Below, piece by piece: positions 49,105-59,496 of a DNA stretch of 64,000 bases (position 1 is the first letter of the stretch; each line of letters opens with the position of its first letter). The stretch comes from Isochrysis galbana. Its lineage: Eukaryota; Haptophyta; Isochrysidales; Isochrysidaceae. The DNA lies in NCBI GenBank assembly GCA_018136815.1, contig CM030931.1:62001-126000 (forward strand). Reading direction: 5' to 3'. The notes under the pieces were generated by a model. It had not been told where the DNA came from. It made no database searches and saw only the letters and a list, made by a program, of their open reading frames with translations. A program made the position numbers and the translations under genes.

Positions 49105-50500
49105 ACTATGGTTTTTTTAATGGACGAAATCTGACACCTTTCCGCGTGAGGGGGTAGGGGGGGAAACCAACAACTTTCTCGAGGCGGTGCACGACTTGGC
49201 GGGGTGGGCTGCTCGACCGACGTTCATTCCCCAGAAAGTTGTTGTTTCCCCCCCCTACCCCCTCACGCGGAAAGGTGTCAGATTAGCCCTCCCCCCCCCA
49301 AACTATGGTTTTTTTAATGGACGAAATCTGACACCTTTCCGCGTGAGGGGGTAGGGGGGGAAACCAACAACTTTCTCGAGGCGGTGCACGACTTGGCGGG
49401 GTGGGCTGCTCGACCGACGTTCATTCCCCAGAAAGTTGTTGTTTCCCCCCCTACCCCTCACGCGGAAAGATGTCAGATTAGCCCTCCCCCCCAAACTATG
49501 GTTTTTTTAATGGACGAAATCTGACACCTTTCCGCGTGAGGGGGTAGGGGGGGAAACCAACAACTTTCTCGAGGCGGTGCACGACTTGGCGGGGTGGGCT
49601 GCTCGACCGACGTTCATTCCCCAGAAAGTTGTTGTTTCCCCCCCTACCCCCTCACGCGGAAAGATGTCAGATTAGCCCTCCCCCCAAACTATGGTTTTTT
49701 TAATGGACGAAATCTGACACCTTTCCGCGTGAGGGGGTAGGGGGGGAAACCAACAACTTTCTCGAGGCGGTGCACGACTTGGCGGGGTGGGCTGCTCGGC
49801 CGGTGCGACTTCCCCAGAAAGTTGTTTGGTCCCCCCCCCTACCCCCTCGCGCGGAGAGTTGTCAGATTTCAATCCCATGTACAAGTGGGCGTTTACAACA
49901 AAAGGAACACCACGAAGGGGACCTCCTCCCAATCTGACACATTTCCGCGCGAGGGGGTAGGGGGGAAACCCAACAACTTCCTGGAGGCGCTGCACGACTT
50001 GGCGGGGTGGGCTGCTCGACCGGCGCGCCTTCCCCAGAAAGTTGTTGTTTCCCCCCCCCTACCCCCTCACGCGGAAAGGTGTCAGATTAGCCCTCCCCCC
50101 CAAACTATGGTTTTTTTAATGGACGAAATCTGACACATTTCCGCGCGAGGGGGTAGGGGGGAAACCCAACAACTTCCTGGAGGCGCTGCACGACTTGGCG
50201 GGGTGGGCTGCTCGACCGGCGCGCATTCCCCAGAAAGTTGTTTGTTTCCCCCCCTACCCCTCACGCGGAAAGGTGTCAGATTAGCCCCCCCCCCAAACTA
50301 TGTTTTTTTTTAATGGACGAAATCTGACACCTTTCCGCGTGAGGGGGAGGGGGGGAAACCAACAACTTCCTGGAGGCGGTGCGCGACTTGGCGGGGTGGG
50401 CTGCTCGACCGGCGCGCATTCCCCAGAAAGTTGTTTGTTTTCCCCCCTACCCCCTCACGCGGAAAGGTGTCAGATTAGCCCTCCCCCAAACTATGTTTAA
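49103..50500. repeat. Tandem array of seven long hairpins, about 193 bp per unit
   Basis: Units begin with AAACTATG(G)TTTTTTTAATGG at 49103, 49300, 49493, 49686, 50102 and 50295; one variant unit with a different spacer lies at about 49861-50101; a partial start follows at 50488. Each unit has about 48-50-bp inverted arms (TCTGACACCTTTCCGCGTGA...CAACAACTTTCT and its complement) around a 53-bp loop (cgaggcggtgcacgacttgg...). The arms are nearly perfect in all units. No coding potential. Confidence 0.95.
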
Positions 50501-50800
50501 AGTTGTTTGCCCCCCCCCTGAAGAGGTCGCCGGCGTCTTCACGTGACTAGGTCGGTGGGCATCCCCCTTCCTGGGGAGGTCGCCGATGTCTTCATGTGAA
50601 TAAAACCCGTAACGAAACGCACAGACACAAACACGATGTTACGAAGCGCGCGTTCTTGGGGCACGAAGCGCGCGTTCCTGGGGCACAAAGCGCGCGCGCG
50701 TTCCGGAGCCTTTCCTCTCGCCGGCTGCGCGCGTTCCGGAGCCTTTCCTCTCGCCGGCTGCGCGCGTTCCGGGGGGCCCCTCCCCCTCCCCCCTTCCTCG
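50501..50800 (+). repeat. Short GC-rich tandem repeats
   Basis: Two gaggtcgccg(g/a)(c/t)gtcttcacgtga-like units at 50524 and 50575, then ctgcgcgcgttccggagcct units (about 32 bp) at 50693-50775 and cgcgcgttcytggggcac units at 50647-50690. Confidence 0.75.
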
Positions 50801-51161
50801 CGCCGTGCCTCTCCCTCCTGCATCTCAGATGGAGTTTTCGGACCTTGATCCCCTCTGCGAGGCTCGCTGAGTATGCGAAGAGCGCGGACCAGAACTCATG
50901 GAAGTCTTCTTTGGTCTGCACATCCAGGTTCAACTCGATGCTGTGGCACGTCTTCCTCGAGTCGGTGTTCTGCAGCGCGGAGCTCACCTCCTCGTCCTTG
51001 TGCGCGTGCAGCACGTCCCCCGCCAACCCCCTCACCAACAGTCTGAAGATTTTGCTGAAGTTCTTCAGTGGCAATTTTACAACTAACTTTTTGGTGGATT
51101 GCTCCGTTGTGGAGTCGGAGTCGCGAGAGAGGAGAGACAAGGCAAGGTCTCTATGCGCCAT
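50592..51161 (-). CDS. N-terminal fragment of a protein divergent to the LRR gene
   Basis: The frame starts with ATG at 51161. Residues 1-115 look genuine: LVVKLPLKNFSKIFRLLVRG, then CHSIELNLDVQTKEDFHEFW and GIKVRKLHLR, alternating strands and helices in the manner of LRR-type proteins. The remainder is translated GC-rich tandem repeat, so the gene is probably truncated at about 50815. It is arranged head-to-head with the LRR gene, 297 bp apart, so the two may share a promoter. It may be a truncated member of the same gene family. Confidence 0.45.
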   Translation of the reverse strand: MAHRDLALSLLSRDSDSTTEQSTKKLVVKLPLKNFSKIFRLLVRGLAGDVLHAHKDEEVSSALQNTDSRKTCHSIELNLDVQTKEDFHEFWSALFAYSASLAEGIKVRKLHLRCRRERHGARKGGGGGAPRNARSRREERLRNARSRREERLRNARALCAPGTRASCPKNARFVTSCLCLCVSLRVLFT

Positions 51162-51290
51162 CCGAGTTGCCTGCTGCTCTGAATGCTCCCCTACAGAAAA
51201 AAGAAAGGGGGGGGCGGTGGGGAGGGAGCGGGAGGGGAAGCGCGCAGTGGGCGAACGTGAGAGGGGAGAGAGCGCGCGGAGAAGGGGGTG

Positions 51291-51443
51291 CTGCCGTCTC
51301 GGCCAAGCGGGAGGCCTCCTCAGGTTGCCGCGTTGGGGTTGTGGGAGGCAACCCCCTCTTAGGGATGCTCCTCTTCCGCTTGGTCAGCAAGGGCGGCTGC
51401 GCGCCCTTCCCAACCGGGTACCAAATGAAGGCAAACGACCTTT
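51291..51443 (+). repeat. 150-bp direct repeat, left copy
   Basis: From gctgccgtctcggccaagcg to aatgaaggcaaacgacctt, matching 53581-53733 with only a few differences. It ends 16 bp before the LRR start codon. Confidence 0.95.
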
Positions 51444-51458
51444 ATTTTCTTCAGCGTT

Positions 51459-53171
51459 ATGGGAACAATCATGAAAAAGGCGAAGAACGATTTGACGGAC
51501 AGGGAGCTCTCACGAAAACTAATCTTGGGCAACTTGGCAGTGAGCGCACTACAAATATTCGATCAGCACCACCCACACGAGTGTGAACTTGAAATCACAA
51601 ACACCAACATCCATTTGTTGAACCGGCCATGTCAACGTGAGAATCTCCGTTTCCTTCCAAGCCCGGGAGGTCATCCCTTCCGGTTGAAAATTAACACATC
51701 GGATGCACGCATATGGAGTCACGTATCCAAGCGACCCATTCGCGTATCCAGTCTCTGGGTCTTGCAAAATCACAATGAGCATCTGCGGAAACTACAGAAG
51801 GTCAACCTGATGGGCCTGCACACTCTACAGCTTGGCCGGTTCGCCGAGGATCAAGTCGTGTCGCAAGCGGATCAGGTCATATCGCAAGAGGCGACCACCT
51901 TCATCAACTCCTACTGTGGAGCCAGGGTTCCCCTCAAGACTTTGATATTTCGGAACATAAGCGTATTCAGTGCGTTGCTACAAAATAGCAAATTGGATTG
52001 TCTCAAGAATCTCGTGCTTGTCTCCCGCCCACTGGATTCTAATAAAACGTGCGATTTTATCGAGGCCTTGCACAATGAGATAGTCGTAAAGAAAAACACT
52101 CGCACTCTGGGAAACCTTGAGAAGCTCGTCCTCAACACCGTCAGTATTGGCGAGGACATACGCATGTTGAAGGATTGTATAATCGAGGGGCAGATGAAGA
52201 CGACGCTGAAAGAGCTCAATCTCAATGACAACGGTATAGACGACAGGGGCCTCGTCGAGGCGTTATCAGACGCCCTCGGGGCCGCTGCAATCGAAAAGCT
52301 CCACCTTCGACTCAATGCACTAGGAGATTTCGTCCCATTGTTGCCTCCTTCATTGAAGGTCCTCAATCTGAGATCGTGCGGCATAACCAATCCTGGGATG
52401 GAGAAGCTGATAACTAACGCCCAAAGGGCAAGTCTGACGGAACTTGATATAAGTAATAATGAGTTCGATTGGAGAGGCATGTGTCAATTCATGAAATACG
52501 CACACCACCTCTCCGAGCTAAAGACACTGTCCATATCGGAAAACAATCTAGGTCGGCAAGGGCTGCAAGCATTCGCATCGAAAGTGAACGAACTCCAGAA
52601 TCTGTCCCATCTCTATGTGTCAGATATTGCTTATCGTGTGTCAGATGTTGCTCATCGTGCTCACGACATCAAGGAAATTTGTGAGCGCATTAATCTCAAG
52701 AGTATTGAATTGGATCGTGTCAATGAAGACGAATTTAGGGTTCTTCATAAACACCTAGAAAAGTTAGATAGATTAATAATAAAAGTGTGTCTTACAACAC
52801 ATACACCCCTTTTAGCAGAGCTGTCGAATTTGAAGGAGTTGCACTTGGAACGTGCACACGCGTATCAGATTTTGAGGCTGTTGCCTAGATTGAAGGTGCC
52901 TACCCTTCGTGCGCGATCCTGTGGATTCACGGACAAACATATGGACGATCTGATCGCAATGCTCAGTGCGAATAAGACGCTCACGAAACTCGATTTGTCT
53001 CGAAACCAAGGTATCACAGATGGTGGATTTCAAATACTCGCGAACGCTGTTGGCGACGGAAGGCTCAAGCTGGATTCTCTGGTATTGGAGTGGACTGGAA
53101 TCAAACAGGAGACGATGTCTCGTCATTCGACAAAACATCCATTCGTATGGAGTGAACGAGTATTAGGGTGA
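51459..53171 (+). CDS. Leucine-rich repeat protein (RNase-inhibitor type)
   Basis: This ORF has 570 codons from ATG. After an N-terminal 150-residue region with no clear signal peptide, LRRs of the LxxLxLxxNxIxxxG type begin: LKELNLNDNGIDDRGLVEAL, LKVLNLRSCGITNPGMEKL, LTELDISNNEFDWRGMCQF, LKTLSISENNLGRQGLQAF and, near the C-terminus, LTKLDLSRNQGITDGGFQIL. No kinase, NACHT or membrane segment is seen, so it is probably a cytosolic binding protein. Codon use is more A/T-rich than the surroundings. It is flanked by 150-bp direct repeats, suggesting a duplicated cassette. The partner molecule is unknown. Confidence 0.8.
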   Translation: MGTIMKKAKNDLTDRELSRKLILGNLAVSALQIFDQHHPHECELEITNTNIHLLNRPCQRENLRFLPSPGGHPFRLKINTSDARIWSHVSKRPIRVSSLWVLQNHNEHLRKLQKVNLMGLHTLQLGRFAEDQVVSQADQVISQEATTFINSYCGARVPLKTLIFRNISVFSALLQNSKLDCLKNLVLVSRPLDSNKTCDFIEALHNEIVVKKNTRTLGNLEKLVLNTVSIGEDIRMLKDCIIEGQMKTTLKELNLNDNGIDDRGLVEALSDALGAAAIEKLHLRLNALGDFVPLLPPSLKVLNLRSCGITNPGMEKLITNAQRASLTELDISNNEFDWRGMCQFMKYAHHLSELKTLSISENNLGRQGLQAFASKVNELQNLSHLYVSDIAYRVSDVAHRAHDIKEICERINLKSIELDRVNEDEFRVLHKHLEKLDRLIIKVCLTTHTPLLAELSNLKELHLERAHAYQILRLLPRLKVPTLRARSCGFTDKHMDDLIAMLSANKTLTKLDLSRNQGITDGGFQILANAVGDGRLKLDSLVLEWTGIKQETMSRHSTKHPFVWSERVLG

Positions 53172-53580
53172 TGCTCGTAGCGGGCCATCATGAGGGGGAA
53201 GGGGGGGGATGGCTCACGAGGGTCGGGTCGTCTTTCCGTCGGCGGGCTCTTCGCCGCTCCGTCGACTCTCCGCCCCTCCGCCCCTCCGCCCCTCCGCCTC
53301 GTAGCGTGTATGTCCGTGTGTTTTTGGTGCCTCCCCTGACGTGCCGAGGCGTACCCCTTGATACTCGGAGCGCTCTCCATGCGCCGTCACACCCAAGCGC
53401 TGACGCTACACCCCACCGTCTCTGACGCCCGACGTGACAAACCCCGCGCACACACACACACACACGCCTAGCCACTTGACGTGGTCGGCTGACTCCGGCC
53501 GGTGTGCCTTCACCCGACCCAGGCGGGACGCCGCACGCACGCCGCCGGCGGCAGGGCGAGGTGGAGTTGGCTAGCGAGGT
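53172..53580. other. Gene-free stretch downstream of the LRR gene
   Basis: Holds gcccctccgcccctccgcc repeats near 53271-53299 and a CA repeat near 53447-53465. No supported gene. Confidence 0.5.
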
Positions 53581-53733
53581 TGCTGCCGTCTCGGCCAAGC
53601 GGGAGGCCTCCTCAGGTTGCCGCGTTGGGGTTGTGGGAGGCAACCCCCTCTCAGGAATGCTCCTCTTCCGCTTGGTCAGCAAGGGCGGCTGCGCGCCCTT
53701 TCCAACCGGGTACCAAATGAAGGCAAACGACCT
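53581..53733 (+). repeat. 150-bp direct repeat, right copy
   Basis: Matches 51291-51443. After it, instead of an LRR gene, comes the palindromic module at 53761. Confidence 0.95.
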
Positions 53734-53760
53734 TTTCGTTAGTGTCTGGTGTAGTGTAAT

Positions 53761-53870
53761 ACTACTAGTATAACACATTATAGTCTTAGTGCCTACCTGA
53801 TATTAGGCTGATGTAAGGTCCTGATATCAGTCTAAGGTCTCCGATACCTGACGGCCTTTGACCTGACGGC
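53761..53870 (+). mobile_element. hAT/MITE-like end module, third copy
   Basis: Shares actactagtataaca, CCTGATATTAGG, TCCTGATATCAG, aaggtct and ACCTGACGGCC...CATC with the modules at 35391 and 44645. No left end was found. Confidence 0.45.
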
Positions 53871-54371
53871 CCATCCGGGGCGTCAGCTGCCGGCTCGACC
53901 GAACGGCCCTCTGCCTACGAGTCAGTAGTCATCGCGTGTTCGACAACCGCGTGTTGGGCACGTGGGACCCCCCGCGAGCGAACTCGGCCTTTTGTGAAAG
54001 GGACTCAACAGTCACTCAACAGAGAAGAAAATCCTGTTGAGCCCCCCCCCAGTTGAGACTCTGTTGGCACCCTCAAAATCCCTCTATCTCTAATACAATA
54101 GTCTCCCCCCATCTGCCGGGCGGTGATTCTTTTGTAGACTTCCTACGCCCCTCTCTCTCGGTAGTCCCCCGCCCCCGCCCCCCCCCCCCCTCCCCCCCCC
54201 GCCGCCGCCGCCCGCAGAGGGGGAGGGAAGAGAGAGAGAGAGCGGAGGGGCGCGGGGGGCCTCCCTCTCTCTCTCTCTCTCTCTTCACTCTCGCTCTCTC
54301 TTTTCATATCTCCATGCCTTCCTCCCTGTCTCTACTCTCTCTGTCTCTCTCTCTGTCTCTCTCTCTGTCTC

Positions 54372-54403
<32 letters not shown>

Positions 54404-54762
54404 CCTCTCCCTCTCTCTCCCCCCCCCATCCCTTTCTCTTCGTCTGTTCTCTCTCGTCACCTCTTCCGCCCTCGCGCGCGCCGCTCTCTCGCGATCTTCC
54501 CTTCCGTCTTTTCTTCTCCTTCCACGCCGAAGATTCGAATACTCTTTGGGGCTGACGGGCGCCACACGCCGCCGCCGAGCTCCTCTCTCTCCCGGCCTCC
54601 TCCTCCTCCCTCTCTCTCTCTCCCTTGTTCGTCCCCTCCGAGACTCCTCCCCCCCTCTCTCTCTTCTCTACCCAGGGTCCTTTTCTTACTCCTTCGCCAC
54701 TGTCCCTCTCTCTCCTCTCTCCTCTCTCCTCCTCTCTCCTCCCCCCATCCCCCCCCGCAGCA
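53871..54762 (+). other. C/T-rich stretch upstream of the E2 fragment
   Basis: Includes C runs near 54180, G/A-rich 54220-54255 and a (CT)n/(CTGT)n microsatellite at 54265-54420. Long predicted ORFs are low-complexity artefacts. Confidence 0.8.
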
Positions 54763-55861
54763 ATGCTCCGCCTCGCCCCTCGCCGCCTGCCCTCCCTCCT
54801 CCTCCCCGCCGCCTCCTCTCTCGACATCTGTCCTTGCCGCCGCACCAGGTGCTGGGCCTCCCAGCGCTCTCTCCCACCATGACGCAGGGCAACATTGCCA
54901 AGTACCTCGTCCAGGTGGGAGACTCAGTCTCTGCGGGAGACCGGATCGCAGAGATTGAGACTGACAAAGCCACCGTCGACTTTGATGTGACGGACGAGGG
55001 GACGGTGGCCAAGATCCTGGTGGCGGAGGGGACGCATGATGTTCAGGTGCCCCTCATCCAACGTCAGAGAAGGGTCGGGGGGAAGGCGAAGGGGTGGCGG
55101 GGGGAGAAGGAGAGGGGGGGAAGGGGGGAGGAGGGGGGGGAGGAAGACTGAGGGAGGACTCGCTAGAGGCGTCCGGATCGACGTGTCGCTGTCCGGAGGG
55201 CATGGGGGGCAGGCAGATCAGCAGAGATTGGTCGGGGGCGCGGTGCTGCCGCGCTGAGGGGCTGGACACGGGCGCAGTGTGGTCCGGAGTCTGCGGAGCA
55301 CAGCGACCATCGGCATACACACAAGGAAGGAAGAAGGTGCAAAAGAATCTGGTACAAGAGGGGGGCGGGGGGGGTATGCGGGCGGGTCTGCTCTCAGCCT
55401 GGTCGCGGCCTGGTAAACCAGCGCATGGGTACAAGGCTAGCTGCGTCCAAAGGCAAAGGCCGGCGGTAGGAGTGCGCGGGAAGGTAGGGCACGCGCCGCC
55501 GGGAGGGGGAGATGGGCGGCTTTGAGCACTTTCGGAGCGTGGGTAAAAGGCTTTGCTGATCGCGTGCACACGCCGCCGTGCTGCGTCATAGGTTGGCACA
55601 CCCATCATCGTCCTCGCCGACAATGCGGCCGATATCGCTGCCTTTGCAGACTTCACAGTGGAAGGCCCAGCGGCTACGCCGGCACAGGAGCCGGCCGCCG
55701 CGCCGGCGCCGGCGCCCGCCCCCGCTGCCGCTCCCGCCGCGCCCGCCACCGCGTCCCCCGCCGCGCCCGCCGCCGCGCCCGTGCAGCTTTCACCGGGAAG
55801 CATGCCCGCGATCAGCGGACGCATCTATTATAATGAGACTAAGGGGTGGTTCAGGGCATGA
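54763..55861 (+). pseudogene. Pyruvate dehydrogenase E2 (dihydrolipoamide acetyltransferase), 5' exons only
   Basis: PDH-E2 is the mitochondrial acetyl-transferring core of pyruvate dehydrogenase. The ATG at 54763 gives a presequence-like [18 protein letters not shown]. The lipoyl domain ([17 protein letters not shown], then [14 protein letters not shown] with the lipoylated Lys) lies in another frame to 55046, so one indel or an unseen splice separates them. GT at 55047 and AG at 55590-55591 define a 545-bp intron whose removal joins EGTHDVQ to VGTPIIVLADNAADIAAFAD, the expected end of the domain. An Ala/Pro linker follows to about 55800. No E3-binding or catalytic domain is found before 57070, so the gene looks truncated unless exons lie in the gap. 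Confidence 0.8.
55047..55591 (+). other. Intron in the E2 gene
   Basis: CAG|GTGCCC donor and CATAG|GTTGGC acceptor; excision keeps phase 0 and restores the conserved lipoyl-domain sequence. The interior is G-rich with no coding signal. Confidence 0.8.
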
Positions 55862-57070
55862 GCGCCGGTTGTGGGGGAGAAGGATGCACTGCGCGGGGCG
55901 GGCGGCTCCACCAACGACGGGCTCTTCCTTGCTGTGCGAGCGGTGCCACTCGAGGCCGGCCGGAGGGCTGGAGGGCACCTTTGAGCTATTGCCGAGCTAT
56001 TGCCCCAACGAACTATCTCCGTTGGTATTCCGGCGGACGGCTATGGGACTGGTGCCTGAAGCGGCATGCGGGCCGGCTAGTGCATGGATCCAATGCGCAC
56101 CGTGAGGGTGTGCGCGGCTGCTCTCATGGTACGTCGCAAGTGCGGCTGTGCATCGCTCAGCTCGCACCGGAGCAGGCTGCCCAACTCTGTGAGTCGCGTG
56201 TCCCCGCCTCACCAGCCAGCCGCGCCCCGGTGGGCGGCGCTTAATGCGGGCTAAGAGAAGCACGGAGGTCGTCATGAGCTTGCAGCCGGTGTGAACTTGC
56301 ACATCTGGGCCACTGGCAGAGGATAGGTCCCGGGGCTCGAAAACACGCGCACCGGGCCCAAGCCTGCGAGGAATGTCGCCGGGTGTAGTCGGAGTGCGGC
56401 CGCGACATCGCCGTCGCCCGGGCGGGGGTAGTCGGGGCCGTGGGGTGTGTTCGTACTTAAGGCATTCTTGAGGCGTCGTGTGTGCTTGTTGCTTGGTGTG
56501 AAGGGGCGTGCGTTACAAACCGAAAGGGTGTCCTCGAACCATGAATGGAATCGCCCTCGGGGGCGATGGAGGCTGCCCGCCCGGGCGACGGCGACCTTTT
56601 CCGAAGGCTGTGTTAGGCGAGCACTTGAGCGAATGGTGTCACTCGGCCGCGCACTTGGTTCCCATTGGTTGGGGCCCGGATAGGGTAGTGCGAAGCAACT
56701 TGATGCATAATGGATAATGGCTCAGGCGTGCCGTTGGCGCAAACGGTCAGCGCAAATAGGCGCAAAAAGGCAGCAAGTGGTTGAGGTGTATTGAGGGCGA
56801 GCGGCTGCCTCGAGTTTTTGATATAAGATATAAGACGAATACAAGAAGACGAGTGGGCCCGATGTGCGATGTGTGGTGTGTGGGCTCTAGCTAGTCTTGT
56901 TGTAGTCGATTGAAGTCTTGCAGCTGGTGTTTTTTAGTACCCAGATAGGCGAATGGACGGTGCTTGCCACTTCTTGACATCGTCGATGCCATTGTGCACT
57001 TTGCGCCCGTTCGCGCGAGGTCATAGAATGTAAATGTGGTTTATGATCTCCGGCTGAGGCTCGTTACTGG
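55862..57070. other. Gene-free stretch downstream of E2 exons
   Basis: No recognisable exon of E2 or another protein. Contains ctattgccgagctattgcc (55986) and an A/T-rich patch near 56816-56840. Confidence 0.5.
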
Positions 57071-57170
57071 NNNNNNNNNNNNNNNNNNNNNNNNNNNNNN
57101 NNNNNNNNNNNNNNNNNNNNNNNNNNNNNNNNNNNNNNNNNNNNNNNNNNNNNNNNNNNNNNNNNNNNNN
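57071..57170. other. Scaffold gap, 100 N
   Basis: Exactly 100 N, cutting the second tail-anchored paralog. Confidence 0.99.
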
Positions 57171-57719
57171 AGCATCCCATTCGTAGTCCGCCATCAGTTG
57201 GGCCTCCGACCTCCTCATTGGCGACGAACACATCGAAGAGCGGTTGCTAGCGCAGGTGCTACGAACAAAGCTGCTGACACTGGGCCCGATCGTCGCCGCT
57301 TCTGAGGCAATCGTGGACGGTGTGAAGGGTCCATTCAGGCTCACGCACCCGTCGAGTTGGTGCGACAGCCCGATCTCCTGTTGCTCGCCGTCTTCGACTT
57401 TCGGTCCCTGCGATCCGTCGACGCTCTCTGCGCGGCTCGAGCACTCGCTTGAGCTTTCGGCGGGTTGTGTTCTGACGAGCCGGGCGGGCGCGCTGTCCCT
57501 CTTGTGTAATCGAGGCGGGGTTGAAGCTCGAAGCCGGTGCTCTCGCGACCAGGCCGCCTGGCTGTTCTCGAGAGGGAGAGGAGGGAACGCGGTGCAGAAG
57601 CGAGCGAGGGGTGAGGGAGGGTGGCGGTCGGTGAGGTTGCCGCGTCGTCTGGATACCCCCATCATGGGCTGCAGCGCTGGCTTGCGGGGACGCTCGGCGT
57701 GGAGGGCGAGCTCGGCCAT
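57171..57719 (-). CDS. Tail-anchored TPR-like protein, paralog 2 (partial)
   Basis: 183 codons from ATG (57719) to the gap. It aligns without gaps with the first 183 residues of the protein at 45892, roughly 90% identical (MAELALHAERPRKPALQPMM here, MAELAHHAERPRKIALQPVM there). The helical core and membrane anchor are lost in the gap. It lies in inverted orientation about 10.5 kb from paralog 1. Confidence 0.85.
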
Positions 57720-58180
57720 GCCTCGGAGGGGAGAGGGGAGGGGAGGCGGGGGGGAGGTGGCGGTCCCAAGGGGGTTCGGAGAGAGTGTCGGGGGGGGGGG
57801 GGGGAATGGGAAGGGGGCGGGGGGGGCGCGGGGGGGGGGGGAGAGGGGGAGCGGGGGAACCGCGCGGGGGGGGGGGGGGGGGAGGGGGGCGGGCGGGGGG
57901 AATGAGAAGGGGGGGGGGGGGGAGCGGGGGGGGGAACCCGCGGGGGGGGGGGGGGGGGGAGGGGGCGGGCGGGGGGGAATGAGAAGGGGGGGGGGGGGGA
58001 GCGGGGGGGGAACCCGCGGGGGGGGGGGGGGAGGGGGGGGGGGGTTGGGGGAAGGGGGGGGGGGGAAGGCGCGGGGGAGAGGGGGGGGGGGCGGGGCGGG
58101 CGCGGGGGGGGGGGGGGGGGGCGCGCGGGGGGAGAGGGGGGGAGAGGGGGGGGGGGGGGGAAGGCGCGGGGGGGGACGGA
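57720..58180 (-). repeat. G-rich tract upstream of paralog 2
   Basis: Long G runs with scattered A and C, including near-repeats of gaatgagaagggggg followed by ggaacccgcgggg at 57900-58030. It is C-rich on the coding strand of the paralog, as upstream of paralog 1, and has high G-quadruplex potential. ORFs through it are artefacts. Confidence 0.9.
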
Positions 58181-58895
58181 AGTCGAGAGAGACTCGAGTC
58201 TCTCGAGCTTTGGAGAGAAGTCGAGAAGTCCTGAGAACTGCGGGCCCGCCCCCCCCCCCCCCCTCCCCCGCTCCCGACCGGCGAAAACAAAACACAGGAC
58301 GGCCGAGATTGGGAAGGAGGGGGGGGGTGGGGCGGATCACATGCGGCAGCTGCGGCAACCAACCTCTTCTTCTCTTTCTGGCTGTGTTTTCCCAAATGAA
58401 AGGATCGCAGCTGCTCCACAACCGTTCGTTGATTCGTTCGACCCACTTTCTCACTCTTTCATGTAAACAACCTTTTATTCTAGAACGAAACCGGAGTTGG
58501 CTGCCCGCTGCCCATTGTACTCCTGAGATCTTCCCCCTTGCACTTTCACGAAAACAGCCTTTCCTATAACTTGAAAAACGATGATCCCTACAAGCTCCCT
58601 TGCAGATCAGTGCCGGCTCTGCTCCCCGCCACCTGTCGCCACCCGTCGCCGCCCCCGCCAAGTGTCAGGTGTGCTTCCATACTGGCTACTGATATCCTTT
58701 GATATGCACCTAAATCCTTCAGCTTCAGCCACCCCATGCAAAGGCATACGGGCTTGCATTCTTGCACTGGGCCAACGCGCGGCGCGCCACGCTGGAGCTC
58801 ATCCCTGATGGGACAATAGGCTTCTAATAGGTTCTATTAAGAGGTCAAGAGGCCTACCAGACCTGTTACCTGTTAATAGGCAATAGGTAAAAAAA
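58181..58895. other. Gene-free stretch
   Basis: Begins with an 18-bp palindrome (GAGAGACTCGAGTCTCTC) near 58186. The remainder shows no supported gene; a few taataggcaatagg-like repeats lie at 58825-58888. Confidence 0.4.
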
Positions 58896-59458
58896 TGTCG
58901 CATTCGCGAATCGACACTCGTTAGGCTTCTCTTCGTCATTCGGTATTTATCGTTATAATTCTCTGCTTTCTCTCGTTCTCGGTCAAAAGCTTCGCTTGGA
59001 TGCATGGGATCGTGGGTTGTGGAGCGCCCTCTCTCTTTCTCTCGAAAGAGAAGGGAAGTTTCCCTACCTTTCTTCCTCCCAGGCGCCTCGCAAATAGGTT
59101 TAATTTGCTATCTCCCCTGCGGTTCTTTATCTGCTTCTGGGGGCAATCAGGTTTAATTTACGACCTCTTCGTATCTCCCCCTTAGGCACATCGCACTCCT
59201 TTCGTCTTATTTGGTAGGTCTCTTGGAATCTTGTGCGGCAGGATTGCCCCTCGTTTCCGTTATGGTGCGATTCCCCTTCCAGACGGGATCGCCGACAGAT
59301 CGCCTTCTGATCGTCGTCCGTCGTTGTCTGGCCGGAGTGTTTGGGTTTGATTTCAGTCGAGTTATGTGAGAAAGTCGTGGGGCGAGAGTCGGGGTGTTTT
59401 CCTGGGTGTCTCTGTCCGTCGTCCTGTCGTCAGTCGTCATCCGTCGTCGCTCTCGCTA
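58896..59458 (+). mobile_element. Second-family retroelement 5' region, plus strand
   Basis: Starts TGTCGCATTCGCGAATCGAC, like the minus-strand starts at 38099 and 62261. The part from 59205 matches the leader at 41850-42200. It ends before any ORF. Confidence 0.55.
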
Positions 59459-59496
59459 CCGATGCAACTGAATGCCGACCCGACTTTGTTTATTTA

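Noticed and set aside
49103..50500. Possible CRISPR array
   Set aside because: Unit length near 193 bp, 50-bp inverted arms and near-identical loops do not fit short repeats with unique spacers, and the context is eukaryotic.
54053..54958. 301-codon Ser/Leu/Pro ORF
   Set aside because: Translation of CT repeats and C runs in a different frame from the E2 lipoyl domain.
58186..58203. 18-bp palindrome GAGAGACTCGAGTCTCTC
   Set aside because: Occurs once, in purine/pyrimidine-rich DNA where such palindromes arise readily.
57244..58661. Long ORFs on both strands through the G-run tract
   Set aside because: Low-complexity Gly/Pro translation; only the 57171-57719 minus part has protein-like sequence shared with a paralog.
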